Shown: positions 24,661 through 35,992 of the stretch, piece after piece | Layout: the number at the start of each line of letters is the position of its first letter | Numbering within the stretch: position 1 is the stretch's first letter | Assembly (NCBI GenBank): GCA_021234155.1 | Contig: JAJEKV010000065.1 | Span: 1-64,000 of the forward strand | Length of the DNA stretch: 64,000 bases | Direction: 5' to 3' | From: Isoetes taiwanensis | Taxonomy: Eukaryota > Streptophyta > Lycopodiopsida > Isoetales > Isoetaceae | Translations under genes and position numbers: made by a program | The notes under the pieces: model-generated | Told to the model about the DNA's origin: nothing | Seen by the model: only the letters and a program-made list of their open reading frames with translations | Database searches by the model: none

Positions 24661-25438
24661 GCAAATCAATAATCCCAGACACCAAGCGCTTGAATCTACG
24701 ATATCAAGGGCATGGCAAGTGGCGACACTAGCCTTGGGACCGACGCCTCTCGATCTCGTCCCTGTGAAATCACTTTTCACATTCTTTATGCTTATCTTAG
24801 TATTTAGTTCTCGATCCGCATGGAGATATTGGGTTGGATGAAATTGCAAGGCGTAGCTTGCCCGTATATTCTAAATCTTTTAGTTGCTATTGAGTATAAT
24901 AATTGCTTAATAGCATCATTTTTTAATATCCCGCAGTCGCTTCCGTGTCCGCACCATTTTGTACTTCAATCTCAAGGTATTCTCGATTTTGGAAACTTGT
25001 CAAAATATGATTGCATTGCACATGTGCTTAGTACTATCTAAAAGTAGAGGGCCCGCTTATATGGATGCATGTTTGTTTAGTTTTTATGCACTCATATGTT
25101 GGCAAAATATATTGCATTATTGAGCAATAGAATGCCCTTAGGTCTGTACTTATGAGAAGCTCGGTGAGATTCAAGATGAAAACGTGGATTGTATGGATGT
25201 GTCAAGATTTTTGTAGCGCACACACATCATCATTATTCTAATTTCAAAGATCTTGCTTGTAGAATCTAACCTTTAAACTTTTCCACCAAATGAAGCAAAG
25301 CGGAAAACTAACTGGATCTTACAAACCTCCGCCAGATGTGCATGGTATGCGGTCATCCTCTATTATGCTCGCCATATTATAAATGGAAGATAGAAAGGAG
25401 TAAATACACGTAACTTTCTCAGATTTTGTTCTCGCAAT
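24661..25438. other. Unassigned region
   Basis: AT-rich, no recognised gene, between the helical segments and the YIP1-like pseudogene. Confidence 0.4.
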
Positions 25439-25439
25439 A

Positions 25440-26460
25440 ATGTCTCGATCAAATAACTTTCTGAAACCAGATAACTTCTCAAAACCTGGCCCAGGAAGCG
25501 CCGCTACTCCTCCAGAAGAATCGAGAGGATATTTCAATATAGTCTCATATCGTCCTTACTTCAACGTGGACACCTCAGATGTCATAGAGAAGATTCGTGA
25601 TTCATTTCTACCTTACAGAGGAGACTTCGTGGAGAAAACAACAAGTATCAACCCAGACATGTGAGCCATCAATATTTTGTTGACACCAAGTAACGGTTTA
25701 GATATTGGCATTCCATATTTCGTTAATGAACTTTTGGTGAATCACACCAGCGTAGTATCCAAATAGTCTTTGTTGAGTATCAACAATGATCTGGGCCCAA
25801 ATTTCGTGTGCTTGGTATCTTAAAGGCATCATTATGTTTTAGAGATGCTTCATCTAGTAAGGATATTTGCTGAAAGAATGTCAAAAGCAGAATATATCAT
25901 CTGGTCTCACCATATTCTTCTATGTAGGGAAGTGACTTTTGGAACAAAAGAATGGATTGTTTTCTTTCATGTTCGAGATATGGACCCTTTTGATCCGCAC
26001 AACACTCATCTTTGTCATCGCCGCATTAGGGAATTTTGCAAAGATATCCGCCTACTAAAACAAGCTCTAAGGGGCAGATCATTGGCATTATGATATCAAC
26101 AAGGTCTCTTGGTGGTCGGGGGTTTGTTTTATGGATATGTTGGGATTATTCCATTGGCTTTGTACTTTTTTGTTGAGATACCTTGGCGCTTCCGCAAGCC
26201 TTATACTTGTTGTAGTGTCTATATGGTTATTCACTCTTCAGATTCATTCCGCCTAGGTATGCATCGTGCTCCTTTATTTTTCTTTCGTGTTTCATGCTTA
26301 TAAAAATGTTTGATGTTTGATGTTTGTTGTGGCAATTTCTTTCTGTTGTCCCAGTTGAAATATTCAAGTGGGTCATAGTTGGCACAGCGGCACTGATATC
26401 GCCATGTTTTTTGCCTATCAACTTGAGATCACACATAAAGACTGCAAGTGACAAGATTTG
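25440..26460 (+). pseudogene. YIP1-domain family (YIPF1/2-type Golgi membrane protein) pseudogene
   Basis: First exon 25,440-25,662 opens with M-S-R-S-N-N-F and contains Y-R-P-Y-F-N-V-D-T-S-D-V-I-E-K-I, the conserved start of plant YIP1 proteins, then ends at a GT donor. A second piece begins near 25,978 with Y-G-P-F and, one frame over, I-R-T-T-L-I-F-V-I-A-A-L-G. It meets two in-frame stops near 26,058-26,075, then H-Y-D-I-N-K-V-S-W-W. After a 1-base shift in a G run near 26,120 it reads G-L-F-Y-G-Y-V-G-I-I-P-L-A-L-Y. A last piece at 26,340-26,455 has S-V-V-P-V-E-I-F-K-W-V-I and N-L-R-S-H-I-K. Family members are five-helix membrane proteins of ER-Golgi traffic. Stops and frameshifts make this copy dead. 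Confidence 0.75.
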
Positions 26461-26469
26461 CAGTGTATA

Positions 26470-27046
26470 CCCATGCACAATTGGTATGCAAGTAATTTTT
26501 TATGCTGTCGCCATGATTTTGGTACTTTGGCAGCGGATTTGAGTCTCGATGCAGACAATTTTGATAAAACCATTTTGTTTGGGTGCTTTGCTTTGTTATT
26601 TTCTCATTATTTATGCAATAGTGAATACTTGCCAAAACATTGCATGGTGGATCTTCATGACCATGCAAGAACTTTGGCTTTTTCCATGTTTGCCATTTCT
26701 AGCTTTTTAAAGAGGTCCCAAAGGTAACAAGAAGGAGAAAGATAAAGGGAAACAACAATTGTCTTGTTTTCTATTTTTTTGAACAAATATTTTGTGGCTT
26801 CTAGTTGTATCTTACATCCATGTATATATACTCTTGATCGAAATCATCATATTAGTTGTTCTTGTTTTACTTGTTGGATCTCATCACCTCAATACTATAG
26901 TCTACGCCTCCTCGTGTCATCAAAAGATTGTATCCACAATGTTATGTCCTAATATTATCCATTGTGGTAAATATTGCATGCATGTTTGTTATGGGCTAAT
27001 AATAATAACTGATGCGGTGGCATTATTGGTCGCGATAGTTTCCCTA
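26470..27046. other. Unassigned region downstream of the YIP1 pseudogene
   Basis: Contains a hydrophobic 86-codon open stretch (26,792-27,052). This could be a decayed membrane segment, but it has no recognisable motif. Confidence 0.35.
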
Positions 27047-27089
27047 CCCTAGTCTAGGGGTATGCACCTTGGTAGATCCTAGACTAGGG
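27047..27089. repeat. Hairpin with perfect 12-bp arms
   Basis: CCCTAGTCTAGG (27,047-27,058) faces its exact reverse complement (27,078-27,089) across a 19-nt loop. Like the palindrome at 22,373-22,412, it is built on CCTAG-type sequence, and the two bracket the gene-fragment cluster. Confidence 0.85.
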
Positions 27090-27190
27090 GCACAATCGAG
27101 TGTTTAATAAATAAATATGGTTGCAAGAGTTGCCTTAGGAGAAATGGATGGACATAGCGACATTGCATGATAATGCATAGAACTAAGGCA

Positions 27191-27224
27191 AATAGAATAG
27201 AATAGAATAGAATAGAATATGATT
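27191..27224. repeat. (AATAG)n microsatellite
   Basis: Six to seven copies of a 5-bp unit. Confidence 0.95.
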
Positions 27225-27229
27225 TTGCG

Positions 27230-29070
27230 ATAGAACCGGCCTATGGGACCCAAGTACAAAAAAGAGAGAAAACCCCTTATAATGGGTTAAATGCCATTTA
27301 CTAAAGTTAATACTCTAGTTTGAAAGTTAATGGTTATAAAACTATTGGAATAAATAGGTGAGCACCCCTAATCAATGGCAGCCACCATCGCGGGCTCGCC
27401 TACAAGACCCGTAATAGTGGGAGCTACCGATTCGGGCCGGCAAGAGAGGCTAGATGGTCTTCCCAGAGTCACACCTAACCGATAGGATGCAGCCATCGGC
27501 CTTGCCATGTCGGGTGGGAGCTCATCAAGATTAGGAAGCGACATAACTGTGAGAGGCCAAGAGGGTCGATGCGGGAGTAGAGGTTGCAGAGCGTGAGCAA
27601 GGCTTCCAAGAGAAATTATCGGCCGGGATTTCGACCGCTATAGGAGTTGCTACAGCTCCTAGCTCCTGAAGCAAAAGTAATTGGTAAGTTCGAGATAGAT
27701 GGATGTGGCAGATGCCATAGTCGCCTATCTTCTAGAACTAAAGGAAGATCAAGGAAGGAATCCTTTCGGTGTCAATTAGTCTCCACTTGGGTAGTATTAG
27801 GCTACCCAAGAACTCCCTTCTCGATGAACACTTGAAATAGCTTAGTGCCCCCTTGTGTATCTCCGCGGATAAACCGAGATGCTTGGCGGTTGGCTGGATT
27901 GTTGGCATGCCGGTGGAGTCCGCTATTGCAAATAATAAGCAAGCAAACAAAACCTTATATACCTTGAACCTCTCTCCCCGGTATTCTCTTGGTAGAACTT
28001 AATGATGAGCTACGGCTTATTGGAGTGAAGGATCCTTAGTGTTAGTGAGATGGTATGTGGCACCAAAGATGGGACGGTGTGTCATATACTGCAAATGTCT
28101 AACTAGTGAAAGGATGCCCGATTATATTCTCAGAGGGTGTCATGAACACCGGACATACTACAAAATGGATGAGCACCGTGGTGCTATCCGTAGGGAGTTT
28201 ATGCATGGCATACCGCGACGGGCCAAATTAGGATCTATCATGTGCTTTTCACAAAGATTAGTTTTGTAGACTTGTAGAATTTGCATTTTCTCTCTCCAAA
28301 GAAAAATGTGAGGTCACGATCCCGCAAAATGCACCGCAAGGTCAAGAGTATACCCCATGTGATTTTGATGATAGGGCAACTCAGCCTCTAGCTTCATGAC
28401 TAAAAATCCGTGGAAACTTATCTTCACATCCCTGCACATTGTAGGTATGTTCAAAAAAATTTACTTCTTCGCCTATAGTAATCGAGCATGCTTAGTGTTC
28501 AAACCAACACTCAACTACTCAGTTACATACACAATTCGATCGAGGGGCACTTGTGGACGGGCCTTTAAGAACATGGTAGGGATCTACTTTAATTTAAACA
28601 TTGAGTCGGCAGATATGGTGGAGACTTCGAATTCCACACGGTTAGATTTAAGCTACTTTACCCACTAGAAAGTAGAAGGCAACCCTCTGTGCGCAGCACC
28701 TTGTTTCTTTTTCACTAGTTGTCAATATTCCTTTTGAATCTTACCTTTATCCTCATGTATTGCAGTCTTAAATTCTAACCTCTTACTTTTATATTTCGTG
28801 TCATACACATAGCAAACCTTCAATGCACGATGAAGTATAAAACAACTCTGAGCCACATCAAGCAACATGGAGGTAAGCATCATATCCAGTTCTATTAAGT
28901 TCTCTGGCCATACAAGCTCCTTGCTATTTTTGCTCACACATTTTCTTAAAAACACCCATAGACTTTTTGTAAGTTCTCGCATGCACTACTATAATTTTGA
29001 TGATTCATATTCTCCTCAATTCCGCGGCATTATCCAAGTACTTCCATGTTTATAACTATTGCCCTCATTT
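27230..29070. other. Unassigned region
   Basis: No recognised gene. 27,390-27,660 is GC-richer than its surroundings. Open stretches at 28,039-28,269 (+), 28,396-28,668 (+) and 28,722-28,982 (minus) have no family motif that I can name; the minus-strand one could be an exon but has no supporting partners. Confidence 0.35.
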
Positions 29071-29071
29071 T

Positions 29072-29160
29072 TCTCTTTCTAATTATGCTATAAAAAGCGT
29101 GCTCAGCATAACTTTTCTTTTTTTAATTACGCTAAAAATAACGTGCTCAACATAATTTTT
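29072..29160. repeat. Tandem duplication, about 50-bp unit
   Basis: The phrase 'aattatgctataaaaagcgt' followed by 'gctcagcataa' recurs as 'aattacgctaaaaataacgt' followed by 'gctcaacataa'. Two divergent copies. Confidence 0.75.
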
Positions 29161-29715
29161 TTGTTTTCAAAACGTGTACGAAAAGGAATCATCAGCAAAG
29201 AAAAGTTTCTTCTCAAAACTAACCACCTTGTTCCTGTCAAATGATAGAACTATAAGTTCACTTCTCTACAATGTTCATAAGCTGATTCATAAGCTGATAA
29301 ACTCCAACCTTTTAACTCGTGGTTCTTGTAAGCTGATTCATAGATATAAGAGCCCACAGGCCATGTCTTGAAATTCATGTGCCATGTTTAGAACAATAGG
29401 CAATATATTGGGAGAGAAGTTTAGTGCACTGGATTACATTATACAATCAATGTAGAACATTGTCTAGGATTCTCATTCTGCTATTGGGCCAGGAGTCATA
29501 TGCCTGGGTGCTTGGTATTATAGCAGAAGCAGTTGCCGAGAATTCACTATTGTGATTTGCTAAGGTCGTAGAGGCATGCATACATGCACAAGTACAAAAT
29601 TGAAGGTTATCTCGTAACCTACAAAGAACGAGGCAGTGGAATACACATACAACAGCTTTGCTTAAATTCTCTTGCTAATACCTCCTCCCCTTTTCTTTTT
29701 AGGGAAACCTAAGCC

Positions 29716-32700
29716 TTAACTCCCTGATTTTGGTAAGCCCTTCAGGGCATCCCGCAATCCGTAGTAATGGTTGTCACATTTATGATCGGAGACCATACTT
29801 CCAGAAAGAACAATCCTTTGGAGTCTTGAGCTTAAACGACCTTTCCATAATGAACAAGTCTCAACTGCTGTTGCATCCTTGTTGTCCTCTGACTTCCCAC
29901 AAGATTGTCGTCGGAGATGAAAGAGAGTCCCAGGAGCAAAGAGCTCCTCTATTTGCTTTGTTTCTGTTGTATTTTCCTGAATAAATCCAATCTGGTGTTG
30001 CTTTGCAAATGTAGATGTAGTTTTAATATTTTGTCGATTTCCAACTGCTGTTGATTTCATTGCTTCTTTGTCCTCTTCTGGCAATTTCACATCTAACTCA
30101 CTTGGGTCGGCTGTAAAGCAGACGCATAAATGTTATAATGCCAAAACTAGCATAGTAAAGTAATGGTGTTTAGTCATAAATTAAAGGTTTAGCATTTATA
30201 CAAAGGAAAACAAGAAGATGCCTTACAACCAATCCATATTTGACAACAACAAGACTTACAAGGACTCTTAGTGCCATTCCTCAACTTTGCATAGGTTGCA
30301 TATCTACGTGCCACATCTTGGATAGATGATATTGCCTCAAATGTACTTGCCACCAAATCCAGAACGCCATGACGATTTTCTTCCTCCATTAAAATATTGG
30401 ACCTGAAGTATTATTGAAATTTAGTATTATGCGTCATGAGCTGTAACTTATAAGTTAAAAACGAAGTTTACCAGTCCAGTGTGGTTATTTCATTGCGCAA
30501 CCGCACAAGAGAAGCAGAACTCATTCTTGGAATTACATCATCCTGAAAGGTATATGAACAGTGATGTAGAAAGAAATTAGCTATTCAAAAATGGTTCAAA
30601 TTATTAAGCTTACCACATTCATCCATTAGGCATGAGCTATAAACCTGGAAGACCAATGTGCTGATGTAACTTGCACATTCTATTGCAATACTTTTGGACA
30701 CACATGGAGGAGTACCAATTCCAACAGCCGAAATTCGATCTCGATCTATGCCAAGCAGCTCTGTGCTGTCCTTATGAAGCATAATTGCAAGCAAAGTAGC
30801 AGTTGCACCTCCAAGTGAATGACCTACCAGGCGAAGCCCATAACCCTGTGCAATGGCATATAAGGTACAAAGTTTCCCATGCCTAACCACAAATATGACA
30901 ACTAGAGCCCTGTGATTTAACAAGTTTTTATATTTGTATTCAATAAAACAGACTCACCACATGTTCGTGTAGACACCTTTTTAATGTTGGGACTTCATGA
31001 TAGAGAAACCACTTGGCAGATTCAAGAGTCCCATAATGAACATTCCCCACATCAAAAGCAACTTCTTCACTGTGGGATGCCAAGTCAGTGATGAGGTCAT
31101 GTATAGACTGTGTTCCGCGTATACCTAAGATAACCAACTTTGAACGATGATCAAGTCCTATGTAATATGCAGGACGCAGTATACTAGCTTTGTCAACAAA
31201 CTTCAAAACATTGGATTCTCGAAGCATACTAACACGTGCTAAAGCAGCTGCATTCTTCATGTAGGCTCCCTTAGCTAGCTCTACATGATAAATCCATTCT
31301 TGCACCTGTATTCACGTTTAGAAACATGATGTATCACATGAACACAAAAGACAATAACAGTTCTACATTGCAAGAAAAGCCTACGACTTCCGCCAGGCCT
31401 AGGCTGTTTTACTGACCTGGAGGACTCAGAACATACCACCTGTCTTTTCCCTTTTATTCATGGAAACTTATAATCAAAACGTAGTTGCAATTATCTTGGA
31501 CAGGTCAATACAAGCAGGGCCAACCAGTACAACGAAGACGTAAGAAAAAGAAATTAAGTCCTATGGAAACCAGACCTGAAAACATCTACTAAATAGCTTT
31601 AAAAGATTGATCTTAGCTCCTCTTACACATTTACCTTAAAATGACAAATGCGATTTCAATCTTGTACATATAGGGCCAGGTACTATACAGTAAGAGAATT
31701 TGCCTGATAGCCCTAGTGAGACATAAATGTGTAAAGATGTGCCAAACGCTGGTCATCAGAATGCCAAATTTTTCAAAGAAAATATTAGTTCAGCTTTTTT
31801 GCATCATCCACTTTGCTTACGTGTAAATTTTTTAATATATTAACAACTTTTGCTAGTAATGAGACTGAAAAGTAAAACGCGTTTCTAATAATAAACTGTT
31901 ACCACATGATCTGACACTACTTGATCAGCATCGAGTGTATCTGTTGCCATTTCAGATTCGTGCTTTATAGACAATAGGTAAAGGCCTAGTGTAAGTTAAG
32001 CCAAGGGTCCATTGCTGCATCCCATAATTACTTCTTTGAAGACTTGCCGCAATATCAACAAGTGATCGGGTACTCGGAGGCCCAGATCCACCAGAATTTC
32101 CTGTCCATAAACAAACATGTACAAGCCGTCCCGTTGATGACATGAAGAAAAATAACAACTGAAGGCTCTAAAACTAAGCTTCCCAGACTGCAGACCGGAA
32201 TAGGACTGATATCTAGAGAAAATAAGACAATTTATGCATTAGGGCTTTGATAAACATGCATGCCTCTACATCTAATTCTGGGGTCGTGAACCCTCAATAT
32301 AACCTAGAAGATGTATCATCATCCCATTTGTAGTAGCTCTTTCAACAGAGGGCCCATGTCTAGCACATTAAATCATGAATTGCCTTCCCAACAGAGTAAA
32401 AAATTGGGCATTGTTCTGGGGATCTATTTGATGTTCAAAAGAATGTCTTTAACATATGTGTATTCCAAAGTATTCTCAAGTTAAAGCAGTCTCAAAAATG
32501 CTCGCCTGCTTCTAAAACTTTCTTTTAAAAGCAAACAGCAGTTTCTTTCAAAAGCACAGCCTTGTATGTAAACAGTGCACTTTTATTGCTTACAACTAGT
32601 CTCACATGAACTGGGCCAATCTATCCAGGTTCTAGCAATGAGACTGTGGGATGGTCCTGATATTACCACGCATATGTCAGAAGCAAACACCTGCTTTAAA

Positions 32701-33214
32701 GATAGTTGTTGAATTCCAGTACTGAACTCTTCTCATTATTCTTTATTGGACTCAGCAAAAGGATAACTTATCATCAGTTTACATCAAAATTGTAACCTTT
32801 ACTGAATAGTATAATCATTCCTTTGTTTGATATGTGAAACAAATGAACTAAATATCCTTAGACAGCAAATTGATTCAGCTCAAATGCACTAGGAAAAAAT
32901 GGAAACAGTAAGAAGATAGGATTACCCGGTGGCATAGCGCGACGGTACAGGTTAAGGGCAGGTTCCAGAATCCCTGTTAACCAAGCGAGCTGCTGGGTCC
33001 ATTTGCCACTTTCCTTGTCCTTAACCTTGCCACCCTCTTGCATTAGAGAAGAAGTTAATCCATGTTCGTCGTCGCTGCCATCGTCGGAAGCAGAGGAAGG
33101 AGGAGATGAGGATGAACCACTTCGTCCATGTCTATGATAAGGCCTCGTGAGATTTGAGCGTATACGCAACCACATGTTCCTCCGAGCGAGCTCTTGCGCC
33201 AATGCCTTTGCCAT
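29716..33214 (-). CDS. Class 3 lipase (sn1-specific diacylglycerol lipase type), seven exons, one frameshift
   Basis: Exons: 33,214-32,926; 32,100-31,903; 31,305-30,958; 30,845-30,645; 30,542-30,472; 30,402-30,260; 30,110-29,716. All junctions are GT-AG. Alpha/beta-hydrolase features are in order: R-S-L-V-D-I-A-A-S-L-Q-R-S-N-Y-G-M-Q-Q-W (exon 2), I-Y-H-V-E-L-A-K-G-A-Y and Y-Y-I-G-L-D-H (exon 3), nucleophile elbow G-H-S-L-G-G with the catalytic Ser codon at 30,818-30,816 (exon 4), D-D-V-I-P-R with the likely catalytic Asp (exon 5), and V-S-D-H-K-C near the C-terminus (exon 7) with a candidate His. Such enzymes release a fatty acid from the sn-1 position of diacylglycerol. Exon phases agree everywhere except exon 2, which has one base too many (total 1,645 nt, 548 codons plus 1) near 31,992-32,003. 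It is either a recent pseudogene or has a sequence error. The start is the first ATG after a possible AG acceptor at 33,235. Confidence 0.85.
31306..31902 (-). other. Lipase intron 2
   Basis: About 600 bp between GT at 31,902 and AG at 31,306. No element was recognised inside. Confidence 0.7.
32101..32925 (-). other. Lipase intron 1
   Basis: About 825 bp, the longest intron of the gene. It begins GTAATC and ends ATGGACAG. No nested element was recognised. Confidence 0.7.
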
Positions 33215-33315
33215 TGACGGACTGCAGCCTGCAAAACGAAACAATTGGTTCCAAATGGGAGCTTCCCACCATCGTTGGACTGCTGCACCCTATAAGGGTG
33301 ATTTAGAAGGTAAAA

Positions 33316-33342
33316 CTAGTAACGGTGCCCGGCTATTGCTGG
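33316..33342 (-). mobile_element. Helitron 3' terminus
   Basis: On the minus strand a hairpin (TTCCCAGCAATAGCCGGGC, imperfect) is followed 9-10 nt later by CTAG and then T, as expected at a Helitron 3' end. The element would extend to the right. The hairpin has decayed by a few bases. The 5' end was not found. Confidence 0.55.
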
Positions 33343-33616
33343 GAACATGTTAAAAGACTTGGAATGGCGTTGCTAAGGTGTAGAGCACTTGTTGTGTTGA
33401 ACATTTGTTGCAACATGATATGGCTCGTTGGGCCCAAGTTGTGATGCCCAAATAACTGTGAATTTTATTCTTTGGTTATTAAGTTTAAAATGTATACAAA
33501 GTTTGTCTATACTTCAAGGCAGTAGGAGTGCAATCCTGCAAGATCTTTGAACCATTCTTGCTCAGAATGACAAATGGCCTCACAAAACTTGTAGAACCAA
33601 GGATTGCCTTGACGTA

Positions 33617-33705
33617 GTAGAATGGCATGGGGTCAGCCATTCTTGCTGCCCTCATGACCTGCAGAATCGGGGGCAGCAAGAATGGGCGACCCCATGCCAT
33701 TCTAC
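33617..33705. ncRNA. Candidate miRNA-type hairpin (35-bp arms)
   Basis: The arm 33,617-33,651 (starting GTAGAATGGCATGGGGTC) matches the reverse complement of 33,671-33,705 at 33 of 35 positions. The only differences are two adjacent bases in the middle of the arm, and the loop is 19 nt. The shape (long near-perfect stem, small central bulge, short loop) is that of a plant microRNA or inverted-repeat siRNA precursor. I do not recognise a known mature miRNA. It lies about 400 bp upstream of the lipase start codon, to the right of the Helitron end at 33,316. Transcription, and its strand, are unknown. Confidence 0.5.
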
Positions 33706-34210
33706 ATAACATGCAGTTATAAGAATTGGCCTAACATAATATATAGGTTAAGGATAGTTAGGTACCATGTGTGCCTTGGAATGGCACATAAGTTCAAATC
33801 AATAATTTGTAATCTTTGTGCTTAATCTTGGACTCATATTGTATCAATGTCCATTAAGTTTGCACAATTTGTCTTGTATTGCAGTAAGGTATTCTCGCAG
33901 TAGTTGGGAATATGATTCCCGTATTGTATCGTATGCAGAACAGTAGTTTTTGCGAGGTTTGAGCTACCTGTTGGGTGTGGATGCACAATTTCTATTTGAG
34001 GCTAGGGTAAAGGGTTCCTTTTGCAATGGTTCGAGAAAGGAAATAATCTTTCGAAGTGGGAATGTTTGGCACAGGGCACTATTGGAAGTGTCGTTGGGAT
34101 GAAGATCAAAAAAATTCTAGGCCCTTGGTCTAGCACAAGCGAGGGAATATTCTCCCCATCAATGGACGGCAATAAAAGATATAAACATCCCATTAGAGGT
34201 TTATTAGGTA

Positions 34211-34237
34211 CTAGAAAATTGCCCACCTTCGGTGGGC
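34211..34237 (-). mobile_element. Helitron 3' terminus
   Basis: On the minus strand a perfect 7-bp hairpin GCCCACC-GAA-GGTGGGC (34,221-34,237) is followed by AATTTT and CTAG, then T. The element should extend rightwards. Its stem sequence differs from the other Helitron ends in the window. Confidence 0.7.
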
Positions 34238-35089
34238 ACTCCATATGCTTGTACATCAAGAGTGTGGTAAATGTTGTGTTTTCATGACAATTTTTTTTTT
34301 TAGTATATAGAAAGACATCATGTGAGAACCAAATGATCGTTATTTGTTGCTGCACAATCTATTAAAAATATTTTGCAGAGCCTTTTTCATTCCCATTCCA
34401 TAATTTATTGGATGGTCAATTCGATGCATGAACTACATTTCATTCATCATAAGAAAAGTTGCCATGTGAGAACCAACATTTTCATGGCAGTTGTTATTTT
34501 GTTGATTGCACATCCGATTCTAAGTAGGGGCAGGGTGCCCATAAACTGCCCACTTAAGCGAAAAAACTTTATTATGATGGATTTTTTTTTTTTTTTTAAT
34601 CTGTTAGTTTGAAATAACATTATGAAATTTCAGAGTTTAGCTTTCAATTGATACTAAGCACGAGTTGTTTCGACAAATTGGAAGAATGCTATAAAGATTT
34701 TAAGTTATATGGTAATTTTAACACCAATAGACCCCCAAATGCCCTTCAATGGACCACTAAAAAGCCCTCCAATAGACCAATAAATACTCACAGTTGACCT
34801 TCATTGGACCACAAGTGCCCATCAATAGACCATGCATTTAGCTCAATTTTTAATAGTTCTTAAGGTAGACTATTAAAGGGCAAAGGTGGGCTATTAAAGG
34901 GCAAAAGTGAGCTATGAAAGGGTAAAAAGTGGGCTAGTAAAGGGCAAAAAATGGTCCATTGAAGGGGAGTGGGTGAAAAAAGGGCATCCTCCACTATTTT
35001 GCAAAGCCTTCCCCATTCCCATTCTAAGTTTGACAAAGTATTTTGAAGCTATGAAGTTTAAGTTGGATAAATATAACCTATTATTACAA

Positions 35090-35127
35090 GAAACTTATCG
35101 CGGCGGCCAAGGCCGCCGCGAACGTTT
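35090..35127. repeat. CACTA-like subterminal hairpin
   Basis: CGCGGCGGCC-AA-GGCCGCCGCG, a perfect 10-bp stem, is preceded by 'attacaagaaacttat'. It resembles the 'CACTACAAGAAA' end plus GC-rich hairpin of some plant CACTA transposons, with the first bases decayed. No partner end was seen in the window. Confidence 0.55.
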
Positions 35128-35148
35128 CTCTTCCCCAACTCGTCTATG

Positions 35149-35530
35149 CATGCTAGAACATGCAGAATTTGAACTTGCATTTTGTTGCCTTGTGTTCAGT
35201 GCCTGCACGATAGAAGAATATTGATCTTAACGACTTGTTACAAAAGATGTTTTGCATTAAATCAAAAAAGCATTTATCTTCACTGAGATATCAGAAAAAA
35301 GGAGTGTCTCATCATCATCTCGTATCCACGTGCTAGAACCTGCAGGAGTTGAACCTGCATTTTCTCACCTCATGTTCCAAAGGCTCGCATCTAATAGAAA
35401 ATTGTTGATCATAGCGACTACATGATTCCCGCTTTGCAGGAGTTGAACCTGCATTTTCTCACCTCATGTTCCAGTGCCTGTACAATAGAAAATTGTTGAT
35501 CATAGCGACTACATGATTCCCGCTTTGAAG
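35149..35530 (-). repeat. Three tRNA-like (B-box/T-arm) repeat copies
   Basis: Copies start near 35,149, 35,329 and 35,436. On the minus strand the last two contain GCAGG-TTCAACT-CCTGC, a perfect 5-bp T-arm with a canonical 7-nt loop, which fits a Pol III B box. They share 'gatcatagcgactacatgattcccgctt'-type flanks (two identical copies), so they were duplicated in tandem. They are not complete tRNA genes. Confidence 0.6.
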
Positions 35531-35564
35531 TCCCATTCACTTTATTAATCATGTCATGCAATAA

Positions 35565-35992
35565 TAACCAGTGGGTTTTGAACCTGGGCGAGGCACACCC
35601 GTATCCAATGGTCTAACCACTCGGCTATGATCACCATGAGCATATATCATTCATGCCACCCAATGATAGACAGTGGGATTTGAGCTTGGGCGGTGCACAC
35701 CTGTAACCAATAGCCTAACCACTAGACTATCACTGCGTTAAGCTTTTCTTCCAAACTTGTAACTATAAGGGGAATCACATAGTAACTATATAGCACACCG
35801 TCTATTGCACAGGCTTGAAGAATATGCACATACATACTGCACATATTTATTTGAAAAGCAAGGATAACATACCTCAGTGACACCATGTTGTACTGGTGGC
35901 TGCACGACATCCCTTAAGGGATTTTAATTTATGACAGGGGACACCCATATCCAATGGTCTGACCACTCGGCTACAATCACCATGAATGCAGA
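35565..35992 (-). repeat. tRNA-derived SINE heads (three copies)
   Basis: On the minus strand, copy 35,565-35,635 reads GGTGATCATAGCCGAGTGG, with an A box (TAGCCGAGTGG), and then GGTTCAAAACC as a B box. Copy 35,666-35,735 is a diverged version (inverted order is kept, CTAGTGGTTAGGCTA). Copy 35,933-35,992 is truncated but retains AGCCGAGTGGTCAG. The acceptor stem does not close, so these are SINE or tRNA-pseudogene units, not functional tRNAs. Confidence 0.65.

Noticed and set aside
35565-35735. Functional tRNA genes
   Set aside because: A and B boxes are present, but the acceptor stems do not close and the anticodon arm is not formed; better explained as SINE heads.
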